A DNA stretch of 64,000 nucleotides from Alphaproteobacteria bacterium HT1-32. GTDB taxonomy: Bacteria; Pseudomonadota; Alphaproteobacteria; Rhodospirillales; HT1-32. Positions 8,580 through 16,007 of the stretch are shown here, piece after piece. The notes beneath the pieces are model-generated. The model saw only the letters and a program-made list of their open reading frames with translations, made no database searches and was not told the origin of the DNA. Within the stretch, counting starts at the first letter, position 1; each line of letters begins with the position of its first letter. Made by a program: the position numbers and the translations under genes. The stretch spans positions 2,128,469 through 2,192,468 of the forward strand of contig WJPL01000001.1 in the NCBI GenBank assembly GCA_009649675.1, written 5' to 3'.

Positions 8580-9788
8580 ATGATACGACAGCCAGACGGT
8601 TTTCCGTTTGTACCCTGGCGCGGCCGGGTAATTCTGTTGCTGGCTGTCCATCTGGTCGGGACGGCGGGTTATATGTCGGTGATGGCGATGGCACCGGTCA
8701 TCCGTACGGATCTTGGGCTGACGGCAGCAGATTTCGGCTTCTTTCTGTCCGCCTTTTTTGCTTCGCAGGTGCTGACCGCACTGCCATCAGGTCTGATGAC
8801 AGACCGCTTTGGTGTCGGCTGGACGCTGTCACTGGCGATGCTGATGATGGCCGTAGGGATGGGATTGTTTGCGATGACGCCAGGTTTCTCGGGTGGTGTC
8901 GTTGCGATGTTCATCATGGGGCTTGGCTATTCGCTGGTGAATCCGGCAACCGCCAAGGGTGTGCTGACCTGGTATCCGCGAAACCGCCGGGCGACGGCAA
9001 TGGGCATCAAGCAGTTTGGGGTGCCGGTCGGCGGTGTTGTCGGTGCTGGTGGGGGAATGCTGGTAGTGCTCATCGACTGGCGTCTGGTTCTGATGCTGAT
9101 TGCCGGTGCGACGCTGGTAATTGGTGGGCTATGGCTGTTGTTTGCGCGCCGCCCGACCCGCGATGATCGTGGTTTTCGCGGTATCCTGAAGGATCTGCGC
9201 GCTGTCCTTGGTCATCCCTCACTTGGGATTATCTGCATTTCAAACATTGCTTTCAGTATTGGTCAGTCCAGCCTGTTTGCCTATCTGACCCTGTTTCTGC
9301 GTGATGCGACGGCTCTCAGCCAGCCCCTTGCCAGCCTCGGGACCGGGTTGTCGCAGGCGGCCAGTGCTGGTGGGCGGATCGGGTTCAGCTATCTGTCCGA
9401 TGTCTTCATGGGCGGACGACGAAAATGGATTATCGTCGGGCTGATCATTGCCGGAGGGGCAAGTGTCACAATCGCGGCCTTCGCCAATCCGGGCTGGCCG
9501 GCACCCGTGCTGATTCTGCTTGCTGTCGGTATGGGGGGAACGATTGCTTCCTATGCCGCGCTGATTCTGTCGATGACGGTGGAGACGGTAGAGCCACGCC
9601 TGTCCGGCGGGGCGATCGGGTATAACGCGCTTGCCTGGTCGCTTGGCGGGGCAATTGGTCCGCCGCTGTTCGGCTACGTGCTTGATATCAGCGGGGCCTA
9701 TGGTCCGGCCTGGCTCACCATCGCCGGTGTGCTGTTCTTCGGGGCGTTGTTCATGGCTGTTGCCTTCCGGGAAAAGCCTTCGGACTGA
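8580..9788 (+). CDS. MFS transporter
   Basis: A 402-aa inner-membrane protein with about twelve hydrophobic helices. The major-facilitator loop 2-3 motif appears as GLMTDRFGVGWTLS, and the central loop is charged (ARRPTRDDRGFRG). The ATG at 8580 is chosen because it starts just ahead of the first helix; the longer upstream reading frame overlaps the divergent kinase gene and has no family similarity. The substrate is not evident. It converges on the MarR gene with 15 bases between. Confidence 0.88.
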   Translation: MIRQPDGFPFVPWRGRVILLLAVHLVGTAGYMSVMAMAPVIRTDLGLTAADFGFFLSAFFASQVLTALPSGLMTDRFGVGWTLSLAMLMMAVGMGLFAMTPGFSGGVVAMFIMGLGYSLVNPATAKGVLTWYPRNRRATAMGIKQFGVPVGGVVGAGGGMLVVLIDWRLVLMLIAGATLVIGGLWLLFARRPTRDDRGFRGILKDLRAVLGHPSLGIICISNIAFSIGQSSLFAYLTLFLRDATALSQPLASLGTGLSQAASAGGRIGFSYLSDVFMGGRRKWIIVGLIIAGGASVTIAAFANPGWPAPVLILLAVGMGGTIASYAALILSMTVETVEPRLSGGAIGYNALAWSLGGAIGPPLFGYVLDISGAYGPAWLTIAGVLFFGALFMAVAFREKPSD

Positions 9789-9803
9789 CCGGCCCGTAGC
9801 TGC

Positions 9804-10262
9804 TCAAAGCCTGAAGGTCAGATCGGTCAGATCTGACCGCAGCTGTTCATTATCATCCCGGCCCAGAACCCGGTCGATTTCATCATGGGTGTCCCGCCAT
9901 ACCGGAACGGCCTGAACCAGAAGGTCGCGGCCGGCGTCGGTCAGATTGAGCAGGCGGCCGCGTTTGTCCTTCGGGTCCGGTGTGATGGCAAGCAGTCCCC
10001 GTCGCGCCAGCGGTTTGAGATTTGCCGTCAGGGTCGTCCGGTCCATCGCCAGTAATGTGGCGACATCTGAAATCCGGGGCGGATGGGGACGATTCAGGGA
10101 GATCAGCAGGGAATACTGACCATGTGTCAGGTTGAAGGGGCGCAGCGCCTCGTCAAACCGACGGCCGACCGCCCGTGCTGCCCGCTGAAGGTGCAGGCAC
10201 AGGCAACGGTCACGTACCTCGAGGGTTACGTCAATTGGCAGATCAGCTCTCATGAGATTCAA
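9804..10262 (-). CDS. MarR-family transcriptional regulator
   Basis: A 152-aa winged-helix protein. The recognition region reads ISDVATLLAMDRTTLTANLK, followed by the wing PDPKDKRGRLLNLTDAG, which carries the D-x-R-D/G motif of MarR proteins. MarR dimers repress divergent operons and release DNA upon binding phenolic or oxidised ligands or through cysteine oxidation. The gene is divergent from three small VOC/DUF1428 genes, and a GTTGA-CA-TCAAC inverted repeat lies in the gap, so it probably controls that operon and itself. M4 at 10253 is an alternative start. Confidence 0.9.
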   Translation of the reverse strand: MNLMRADLPIDVTLEVRDRCLCLHLQRAARAVGRRFDEALRPFNLTHGQYSLLISLNRPHPPRISDVATLLAMDRTTLTANLKPLARRGLLAITPDPKDKRGRLLNLTDAGRDLLVQAVPVWRDTHDEIDRVLGRDDNEQLRSDLTDLTFRL

Positions 10263-10267
10263 TATAT

Positions 10268-10279
10268 GTTGACATCAAC
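10268..10279. promoter_or_regulatory. Probable MarR-type operator
   Basis: The perfect inverted repeat GTTGA-CA-TCAAC lies six bases upstream of the marR-type start and about 70 bases upstream of the VOC operon. TTGACATCAA-like cores are common in operators of MarR-family repressors. The TTGACA within it could also be a -35 element. Confidence 0.6.
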
Positions 10280-10350
10280 GTAATTTCCAGACTATATCCT
10301 CTCCCGGCAAAACAGCCTGTGCGGCAATGGGGCAGGGAGGCCCGTTCAAA

Positions 10351-10761
10351 GTGACGATCAATCTCTACATCAATCTTCCGGTTGCGGACATCAATCGCTC
10401 ACGGTCTTTCTTCCAGGAGCTGGGTTTTACCTTCAATGAAACCTTTTCGGACGAGACCGCAATCTGCATGGTCGTCAATGATGGCTGTGCGGTCATGATG
10501 CTGTCGCATGAGAAGTTTGCATCCTTCACGCCACGGCCGATAGGAGATGCAAACAAGGCGAGCGAAGTCCTTTGCGCCCTGTCACTGGCAAGCCGGGAGG
10601 CGGTTGACCGGATGGTCGCAACGGCGTTGAAGACCGGTGGGGCCGCGGTTCGTGATCCGGAAGATCATGGTTTCATGTATGGTCACGCCTTTGCTGATCC
10701 GGACGGGCATATCTGGGAGCCGTTCTGGATGAATCCGGATGCAATGGGTGCCGGCCAATGA
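10351..10761 (+). CDS. VOC-family (glyoxalase/bleomycin-resistance-like) protein
   Basis: A VOC-superfamily protein of about 136 aa beginning TINLYINLPVADINRS, a typical first beta strand, with the paired beta-alpha-beta module ending in HAFADPDGHIWEPFW. Members include glyoxalases, dioxygenases and antibiotic-binding proteins; the substrate is unknown. The GTG at 10351 is preferred because GGGAGG lies ten bases upstream and the protein then starts at the conserved strand; an in-frame ATG at 10327 has no ribosome-binding site. The stop overlaps the next VOC gene (ATGA). The operon is probably regulated by the divergent MarR protein. Confidence 0.85.
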   Translation: MTINLYINLPVADINRSRSFFQELGFTFNETFSDETAICMVVNDGCAVMMLSHEKFASFTPRPIGDANKASEVLCALSLASREAVDRMVATALKTGGAAVRDPEDHGFMYGHAFADPDGHIWEPFWMNPDAMGAGQ

Positions 10762-11228
10762 TCGGGAAAGCAAAAGTCCGCACCTGTTTGTGGTTTGACG
10801 GGAACGGACATGAAGCAGCGGCATTCTATGTTTCCCTGTTGCCGGACAGTTTCATCGAAAGCAGTTTTTCCCCGGCACCGGATGGTCCGCCGCTGATTGT
10901 TGAATTCACCCTGTCCGGTGCGCCCTACATGGTGCTGAATGGCGGGCCGATGTTCAGTCATACCCCGGCGGCCTCGGTTTCCGTTCTGACCCGCGACCAG
11001 CAGGAGACCGACACTCTCTGGTCAAGGCTGATCGAAGGTGGCGGAGAGGAGAAAATGTGTGCCTGGCTGGTAGATCGCTATGGCCTGTCCTGGCAGATCA
11101 TTCCGGAAATACTGCCGCGCCTGCTGAGCGACGACGACAAGGCTGCGGCCGGGCGGGCACGTGCTGCGATGATGCAGATGAAGAAAATCAATATTGCTGC
11201 TCTAGAAGCGGCTTTCCACGCAAACTGA
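10758..11228 (+). CDS. PhnB-like VOC protein (3-demethylubiquinone methyltransferase-like domain)
   Basis: A 156-aa protein with the PhnB-type opening TCLWFDGNGHEAAAFYVSL, a long beta-rich middle, and CAWLVDRYGLSWQIIPEIL, the signature end of this VOC subfamily. Despite the old '3-demethylubiquinone-9 3-methyltransferase' label, the family is not a proven methyltransferase. The ATG overlaps the preceding VOC gene's stop, implying translational coupling. It sits in the same MarR-linked three-gene operon. Confidence 0.85.
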   Translation: MIGKAKVRTCLWFDGNGHEAAAFYVSLLPDSFIESSFSPAPDGPPLIVEFTLSGAPYMVLNGGPMFSHTPAASVSVLTRDQQETDTLWSRLIEGGGEEKMCAWLVDRYGLSWQIIPEILPRLLSDDDKAAAGRARAAMMQMKKINIAALEAAFHAN

Positions 11229-11239
11229 GGAGAGACCAG

Positions 11240-11593
11240 ATGACTTATGTGAATGGATTTGTTGCCGCTGTACCGACAGCCAATCGTGATATCTATCGCG
11301 AACATTCGGAAGCCGCTGCTGTTGTGTTTAAAGATCATGGCGCGCTGAAGCTGGTTGAATGCTGGGGTGATGATGTGCCGGACGGCGAGGTGACGTCCTT
11401 TCCAATGGCGGTCAAATGCCAGCCTGACGAGACGGTCTGTTTTTCATGGGTCGTCTGGCCGTCAAAGGAAGCCTGCAAGACCGGCTGGGAGAAGATCATG
11501 GCGGACCCCAGAATGAGTCCTGAGAACAATCCCATGCCGTTTGATGGCAAGCGAATGATCTATGGCGGTTTTGAGGTGCTGGTCGACCAGTAA
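11240..11593 (+). CDS. DUF1428 family protein
   Basis: A 117-aa protein starting TYVNGFVAAVPTANRDIYR and ending FDGKRMIYGGFEVLVDQ, which matches DUF1428, a dimeric alpha-beta barrel (ferredoxin-like) family of unknown function. The ATG at 11240 follows GGAGAGACC closely. It is the third gene in the MarR-linked operon, 11 bases after the PhnB-like gene. Frequent association with VOC genes suggests a detoxification role, which is inference. Confidence 0.88.
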   Translation: MTYVNGFVAAVPTANRDIYREHSEAAAVVFKDHGALKLVECWGDDVPDGEVTSFPMAVKCQPDETVCFSWVVWPSKEACKTGWEKIMADPRMSPENNPMPFDGKRMIYGGFEVLVDQ

Positions 11594-11952
11594 AAGACAG
11601 CCCTTACGGGGGTATTTGTGACGAGGTGAAGGCTCTCCGGCGGCCGCACCTTCCGAAACCCGCAAAAGCCGGAATATTTCACTCTCAACCTTCTTTTAAG
11701 TCGAGACCGGTAACACTATCTGATAGTCTGGTCCTCATTATCCTGTTGCAATGATTGAGGGTATCCGGGGTGTCCCTCTTTCCGGCCTGCCGGGTTTTGC
11801 TGTGCGTAACCTTCAGGCTCTGTGCAGTCGGATTCTGCCTCTTCCAGACTATCTTGCTGTTGGTGTTATTATCCTCATAAAAGAATAAAATCAGATATGC
11901 CTCGTTTATATTTTCTCCCCGGTCTTTTACTTTCTTCTTCTCTCCGGGTGCT
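11594..11952. other. Intergenic region before marC-like gene
   Basis: This 359-base gap between the DUF1428 gene and the MarC-type gene shows no open frame with family similarity on either strand. The last hundred bases are AT-rich (around 11860-11930) and probably hold the promoter of the downstream gene. No hairpin of note was seen. Confidence 0.4.
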
Positions 11953-12576
11953 GTGATGGAGTTTGATCCCAGTCGGCTGATTGCGACCTTCATCAGTTTC
12001 TTCGCGGTGGTCGACCCGATCGGGACGGTGCCGGTTTTCATCGCCTTCACCACAACGCTGAACGAGGCCCAAAAGCGGAGGGTGGCTGTAAAGGCTACAA
12101 TCATCGCGGCAATCGTCCTCTGTTTTTTCGTGCTGGGCGGCGAGGTCATTCTGGATGCGATGCAGATACCGCTGGCGGCATTCCAGATTTCCGGCGGGAT
12201 CATCCTGTTCCTGTTCGCAATGACGATGATTTTTGGTGACAGCAAACCCGATGAAGAAATGAAGATCGGGCAGAAAGCGAAAAGTGTGGCTGTCTATCCG
12301 CTGGCCATCCCGTCGATTGCCAGCCCGGGCGCCATGCTGGCAGCGGTTCTGCTGACAGAGAACGACCGTTACAATGTCGTCCAGCAGGCGGTGACAACCG
12401 GATTGATGCTCAGTGTGCTGCTGATCACATTCCTGCTGATGCTCATCTCAAGCTATGCGCACCGGCTGATCGGCAATAACGGTGCCAGCGTTATCAGTCG
12501 GGTTATGGGCATCATTCTGGCGGCTGTTGCCATGCAAAACTGTCTGGCCGGTATCCGGGAATATTTTCAGTTCTGA
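11953..12576 (+). CDS. MarC-family integral membrane protein
   Basis: A 207-aa inner-membrane protein of about six helices with the MarC hallmarks FFAVVDPIGTVPVF near the N-terminus and AVYPLAIPSIASPGA in the middle. The family was once tied to multiple antibiotic resistance, but that link has been withdrawn for E. coli MarC, and function is unknown. The start is either GTG at 11953 or ATG at 11956; they are adjacent codons. It stands alone. Confidence 0.9.
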   Translation: MMEFDPSRLIATFISFFAVVDPIGTVPVFIAFTTTLNEAQKRRVAVKATIIAAIVLCFFVLGGEVILDAMQIPLAAFQISGGIILFLFAMTMIFGDSKPDEEMKIGQKAKSVAVYPLAIPSIASPGAMLAAVLLTENDRYNVVQQAVTTGLMLSVLLITFLLMLISSYAHRLIGNNGASVISRVMGIILAAVAMQNCLAGIREYFQF

Positions 12577-12671
12577 ACTTCTGTCCCCGGCCAGAAGCGG
12601 GTGACGATGCTGGTATGGTTTGTCGTGGCCGTGCTAAAGAAAAATCTGAATTGATGATGAGGGGGACAGTT

Positions 12672-13052
12672 ATGAAATTTTTGGACGGGTTTCAGGAATA
12701 TGCCTACGCCCTGTTGAGAATTGTCAGCGGGCTTCTGTTCTTATTCCACGGCACTCAGAAGCTGTTCAGTTTCCCGATTGAATTTCCCTACGGTCCGCTG
12801 AGCCCGATGATGACCGCCGCCGGTCTTATCGAGGTTGTGGGGGGTGCACTGATCATTGTCGGATTTCTGACCCGCCCCGCCGCGTTTATCTGTAGTGGCA
12901 TGGCAGCCGTCGCTTACTGGATGGCACACGGCACCAAAGATCTGTTTCCCATCGCAAATGGCGGCGAGCTTGTCGCCCTGTACTGCTTTATCTTCCTGTT
13001 CATCGCCACCCGTGGCGCCGGTATCTGGAGCGTAGACCGCCTCCGTGGATGA
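12672..13052 (+). CDS. DoxX-family membrane protein
   Basis: A 126-aa protein with four hydrophobic helices. LLFLFHGTQKLF in the first helix, GLIEVVGGALIIVGF in the second, and the tail RGAGIWSVDRLRG are typical of DoxX/DoxD-like proteins. Family members take part in thiol or quinone redox processes in a few species; the role here is unknown. The ATG at 12672 follows a GGGGGA ribosome-binding site. Confidence 0.88.
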   Translation: MKFLDGFQEYAYALLRIVSGLLFLFHGTQKLFSFPIEFPYGPLSPMMTAAGLIEVVGGALIIVGFLTRPAAFICSGMAAVAYWMAHGTKDLFPIANGGELVALYCFIFLFIATRGAGIWSVDRLRG

Positions 13053-13127
13053 AGTTTCGGCCTCAACGATATCTGTTCGCCGATCCGCCGGGTAAGGGCG
13101 ATCAGATAAAGCAGACTGGTACTGACG

Positions 13128-13168
13128 GGAAAATGGTGGGCCCAACTGGAAAAGTTGGAACCATTTTC
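13128..13168. repeat. Partial copy of tRNA-Val 3' end, inside a hairpin
   Basis: Positions 13128-13141 are identical for 14 bases to 15084-15097, the 3' end of tRNA-Val plus six downstream bases. The copy is part of an imperfect hairpin with arms at 13129-13137 and 13160-13168 and an inner CCAACT/AGTTGG stem. With the real tRNA end it brackets the LysR and DUF2306 genes, as attachment-site remnants would. The rest of the 13053-13371 gap holds no recognisable gene. Confidence 0.5.
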
Positions 13169-13371
13169 TGGACATTCAGGCGGAGTGGAATGCGGCTCTG
13201 GGAGAATCTGGCACCTGCTCCGTGCCCGCGCAGTCGGCGACGCCCCGGTTTTCTGATCGTCCGTTGTTTGGGGGCTTCAATGAAGGCAGTAGGCCTCGTC
13301 CGCTGATAGCCGAGGCTGTCGCGGACATTGCCCTGGTTTGAGGCGCTGCGACGCCAATTTACTCTGACGCT

Positions 13372-14277
13372 TCAGGTCGCCCTTGCGGCCGCCTCCACCA
13401 GCCCTCGCGCTAGCATGTCGAATACCAATCTGATCCGCCGGTTGGTCTTGAGTTCACGATGCGTCACCAACCAGACGGGAAACTGCAGCGAGGGGAGGCT
13501 CGGCAGCACTTTCTCGATGCCCGGCTCGGCCTCGCCCAGAACCTCGGGTTGCATCGAGATGCCGTAGCCAGATTTCACCAGTTCCCATGCGACCACGCCG
13601 CTGTCGGAGGACATCACAAAACTCTCGTCCCGCACGGGAATGCCCATGTCATGCAGAGGTGCCATAAGGCGCTCCGGGTCCGCGTTACCGACGAAGGCAT
13701 GATCTGCCACCTCTCGCGGGGTGCGCGGCCGGCCGGCCCGGTCGAGATAGACGCTTGCGGCATACAGGCTTGCCCGGAAGTCACCGACATGGCGCGCAAT
13801 CAGTTCCAACTGGTCAGGACGGGCATGCCGGATCGCGATATCGGCCTCACGCTGCATGAGGTTTTGGATGTCATTCGAGCTGACAATGCGCACTCTAATG
13901 CCCGGCGCGGTCTGTCGTAGCGGTGCGAGGAGCGTGGGCAAAACCACCGCGGACAACAGGTCGGTTGCTGTGACCGTGACTTCGCCCGTCACCTCCTGCG
14001 ATTGCCCGTCGGCCGACATCGAGATCAGCCTCGCCGCCTCGCCCATGGCCCGAACATGGTCCAGTAGGTTGCGGCCCTCCTGAGTGAGGGTCAGGCCCCT
14101 CACGCTGCGCTCGACAAGCGTGACGCCGAGCGAACCTTCCAGCGCAGAAATCTGCCTGCCGATCGTTGGCTGCGTGGTCTTTAGAGCCCGTGCTGCGCCG
14201 CTGAGTGACCCCTCCTCGGAAGTCGCAAGGAACGCCCGCACCTGGTTCCAGTCGAAGGAGATTGCCTGCCAGTTCAT
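13372..14277 (-). CDS. LysR-family transcriptional regulator
   Basis: A 301-aa regulator. The N-terminal winged helix (about residues 8-67) contains GSLSGAARALKTTQPTIGRQI followed by LEGSLGVTLVER, the LysR signature; the remainder is the periplasmic-binding-like effector domain. The effector is unknown. It is divergent from a DUF2306 membrane protein, the usual arrangement for a LysR target gene. The gap between them contains the perfect palindrome TATACGTATA at 14281-14290, a possible regulator-binding site. By eye the pair is more GC-rich than its surroundings and lies between a tRNA gene and a partial copy of it. Confidence 0.92.
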   Translation of the reverse strand: MNWQAISFDWNQVRAFLATSEEGSLSGAARALKTTQPTIGRQISALEGSLGVTLVERSVRGLTLTQEGRNLLDHVRAMGEAARLISMSADGQSQEVTGEVTVTATDLLSAVVLPTLLAPLRQTAPGIRVRIVSSNDIQNLMQREADIAIRHARPDQLELIARHVGDFRASLYAASVYLDRAGRPRTPREVADHAFVGNADPERLMAPLHDMGIPVRDESFVMSSDSGVVAWELVKSGYGISMQPEVLGEAEPGIEKVLPSLPSLQFPVWLVTHRELKTNRRIRLVFDMLARGLVEAAARAT

Positions 14278-14381
14278 GCATATACGTATAGCAGATGGAC
14301 GAATTTGGGCAATTCACTGTTTGCTAACGTATGGATATACCGGCCCTGGCTTTGAGAGATGCAATGCAAACGAAGGGCTCC

Positions 14382-15032
14382 ATGAAAACTGTCACCCGGC
14401 GCGAATGGGCATTACTCGCGATCATTCTGGTTTATTCCTTTGTGCCGACTTTTGGCGGCCTTCTCCGGGTCATCGAACTGGGAGGTGGCCCGTCGATCGT
14501 GCCCGAGAATTCGCGCGCCTTGGCCTGTCCCCTGCCAATCGTATTGCACATAGTGAGCAGTTTCCTGTTCTGCACCGTCGGTGCGCTGCAATTCCTGCCG
14601 AGCGTGAGGCGCCATTACCCGGCGATGCATCGCGCAACTGGCTGGATGATCGCCGCGGCAGGGTGCGTAAGCGCTTTGACAGGTCTCTGGATGACCCATT
14701 TCTTCGCGTTTCCGGATGAACTTCAGGGTCTTCTGCTGTACTGGGCGCGGATTGCGCTAAGCCTGTGGATGGTCGGCCTGATCGCGTGGGCCGTAATTGC
14801 AATCAGGTCACGAAATGTCTTGGGACACAGCGCTGCAATGCTCCGCGCCTACGCAATCGGCCAGGGCGCGTCCACGCAAACTGTCCTTGGGATCGGGTGG
14901 ATGGTTGCTCTTGGGACAGAACCGCTGGGGCCCCTGCGAGACGGTATGATGGTTTTTGCCTGGGGGCTGAACCTGCTGATCGCCGAGCTCTTGATTAGAA
15001 CGATATTTGCGCCCCGAACTCTGCCAGCCTGA
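14382..15032 (+). CDS. DUF2306 membrane protein
   Basis: An integral membrane protein of about 216 aa with roughly six helices. It carries the DUF2306 features of a conserved histidine-containing helix (PIVLHIVSSFLFCTVGALQF), RRHYPAMHRATGW and a second histidine-bearing helix WMTHFFAF. Function is unknown; the histidine pattern has led to suggestions of haem or metal binding. The ATG at 14382 is preceded by GAAGGG, which ATGs at 14331 and 14364 lack, so those are less likely. It is divergently arranged with a LysR regulator that probably controls it. Confidence 0.8.
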   Translation: MKTVTRREWALLAIILVYSFVPTFGGLLRVIELGGGPSIVPENSRALACPLPIVLHIVSSFLFCTVGALQFLPSVRRHYPAMHRATGWMIAAAGCVSALTGLWMTHFFAFPDELQGLLLYWARIALSLWMVGLIAWAVIAIRSRNVLGHSAAMLRAYAIGQGASTQTVLGIGWMVALGTEPLGPLRDGMMVFAWGLNLLIAELLIRTIFAPRTLPA

Positions 15033-15089
15033 GGAATGCGCCTCGGACACGAGGCGTCTTCAGAACGGATTTGTTTGTCTTATGGAAAA

Positions 15090-15164
15090 TGGTGGGCACG
15101 GCTGGGATTGAACCAGCGACCCCTCGCGTGTGAAGCGAGTGCTCTCCCGCTGAGCTACGCGCCC
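15090..15164 (-). tRNA. tRNA-Val (CAC)
   Basis: Minus-strand cloverleaf of 75 nt including an encoded CCA (TGG at 15090-15092 on the plus strand). The acceptor stem starts GGGCGCG, the D-arm is TAGCTCAGC-GGGAGAGC, the anticodon stem CTCGC/GCGAG frames the loop TTCACAC with anticodon CAC, and the T-arm contains GGTTCAATCC. It decodes GUG. Confidence 0.95.
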
Positions 15165-15225
15165 TCTTTTCGGAGGAAGCGGGTGTATATGGTGCGGCCT
15201 CTTGGCTGTCAAGCTGGTGCGCGGC

Positions 15226-15906
15226 TTACAGCTTTGTGAGGGCGGCACCCAGATCGGCGAAATCGTCGAACACCAGATCAGCGCCCAGATCGTCAACGGG
15301 CACGCTGGTATAGCCGTGGCGATAAGTGGCGACCGGAATGCCGGCAGCGCGTGCGGCACCGACATCTGCCGGTGAATCGCCGATCATCACAGCGTCTTCG
15401 GCGGGGATATCCATCTGCCTGAGGGCCAGGCGGACGGGGGCGGGATCGGGTTTTTTGGCGGACGCACTGTCGCCGCCGACGAGGGCTGTCAGCAGCGGGG
15501 TAAAGCCATTGGCATCCAAGATCACCTTGCTCGGGATCACCGGCTTGTTGGTCACGACAGCCAGTTTGACCCCGCGGGCCTGCTCTGCGGTGCAAAAGGC
15601 AATCGTATTCGGATTGGGGTGGGTGCGCACTGTGGAGTTGGCGGTGTAGTCAGACATGAAGGCAGCCAGCAGTTCATCATAGCGGGCCTGCTCGGGGATA
15701 CCGCCGGTCGCGGCAAATCCCCGCTCAATGAGTTTGGCCAGTCCGTCGCCGATCATTGAGCGGACTTCGGCCTCGGTGAGAGCGCGCCTGTCGACCGAGC
15801 GGAGAATCCGGTTCAGGGAGTCCCCGAGGTCGGGTGCGGTCTCCAGCAAGGTTCCGTCGAGATCGATAAGAATGGCCCTGAAACGATGTGGTTGCATATC
15901 TGACAT
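15226..15906 (-). CDS. gph: Phosphoglycolate phosphatase-like HAD hydrolase
   Basis: A 226-aa HAD-superfamily phosphatase. Motif I is LIDLDGTLLETAPDL, motif II the VVTNKP region, motif III lysine in SAKKPDP, and motif IV MIGDSPADVGAARAAG. The helical cap and length match Gph, which removes phosphate from 2-phosphoglycolate formed by DNA repair or by Rubisco oxygenation. The ATG at 15906 is preferred; M4 at 15897 is close behind. It is divergent from glmU, and other small phosphate esters are possible substrates. Confidence 0.85.
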   Translation of the reverse strand: MSDMQPHRFRAILIDLDGTLLETAPDLGDSLNRILRSVDRRALTEAEVRSMIGDGLAKLIERGFAATGGIPEQARYDELLAAFMSDYTANSTVRTHPNPNTIAFCTAEQARGVKLAVVTNKPVIPSKVILDANGFTPLLTALVGGDSASAKKPDPAPVRLALRQMDIPAEDAVMIGDSPADVGAARAAGIPVATYRHGYTSVPVDDLGADLVFDDFADLGAALTKL

Positions 15907-16007
15907 ATTCCGAAACAAACTTTGATTTTGCCGCGAGGCGGTGCACGTGGCATTTTCCGCTGCGTCGCAGGTTGCGGCAACCCTGTTCAACAATTCCCCC
16001 AGAGGTC

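Noticed and set aside
11685-12245. Minus-strand frame of 186 codons upstream of and over the marC-like gene
   Set aside because: Its second half is antisense to the MarC coding sequence and its first half has no similarity; MarC motifs on the plus strand are convincing.
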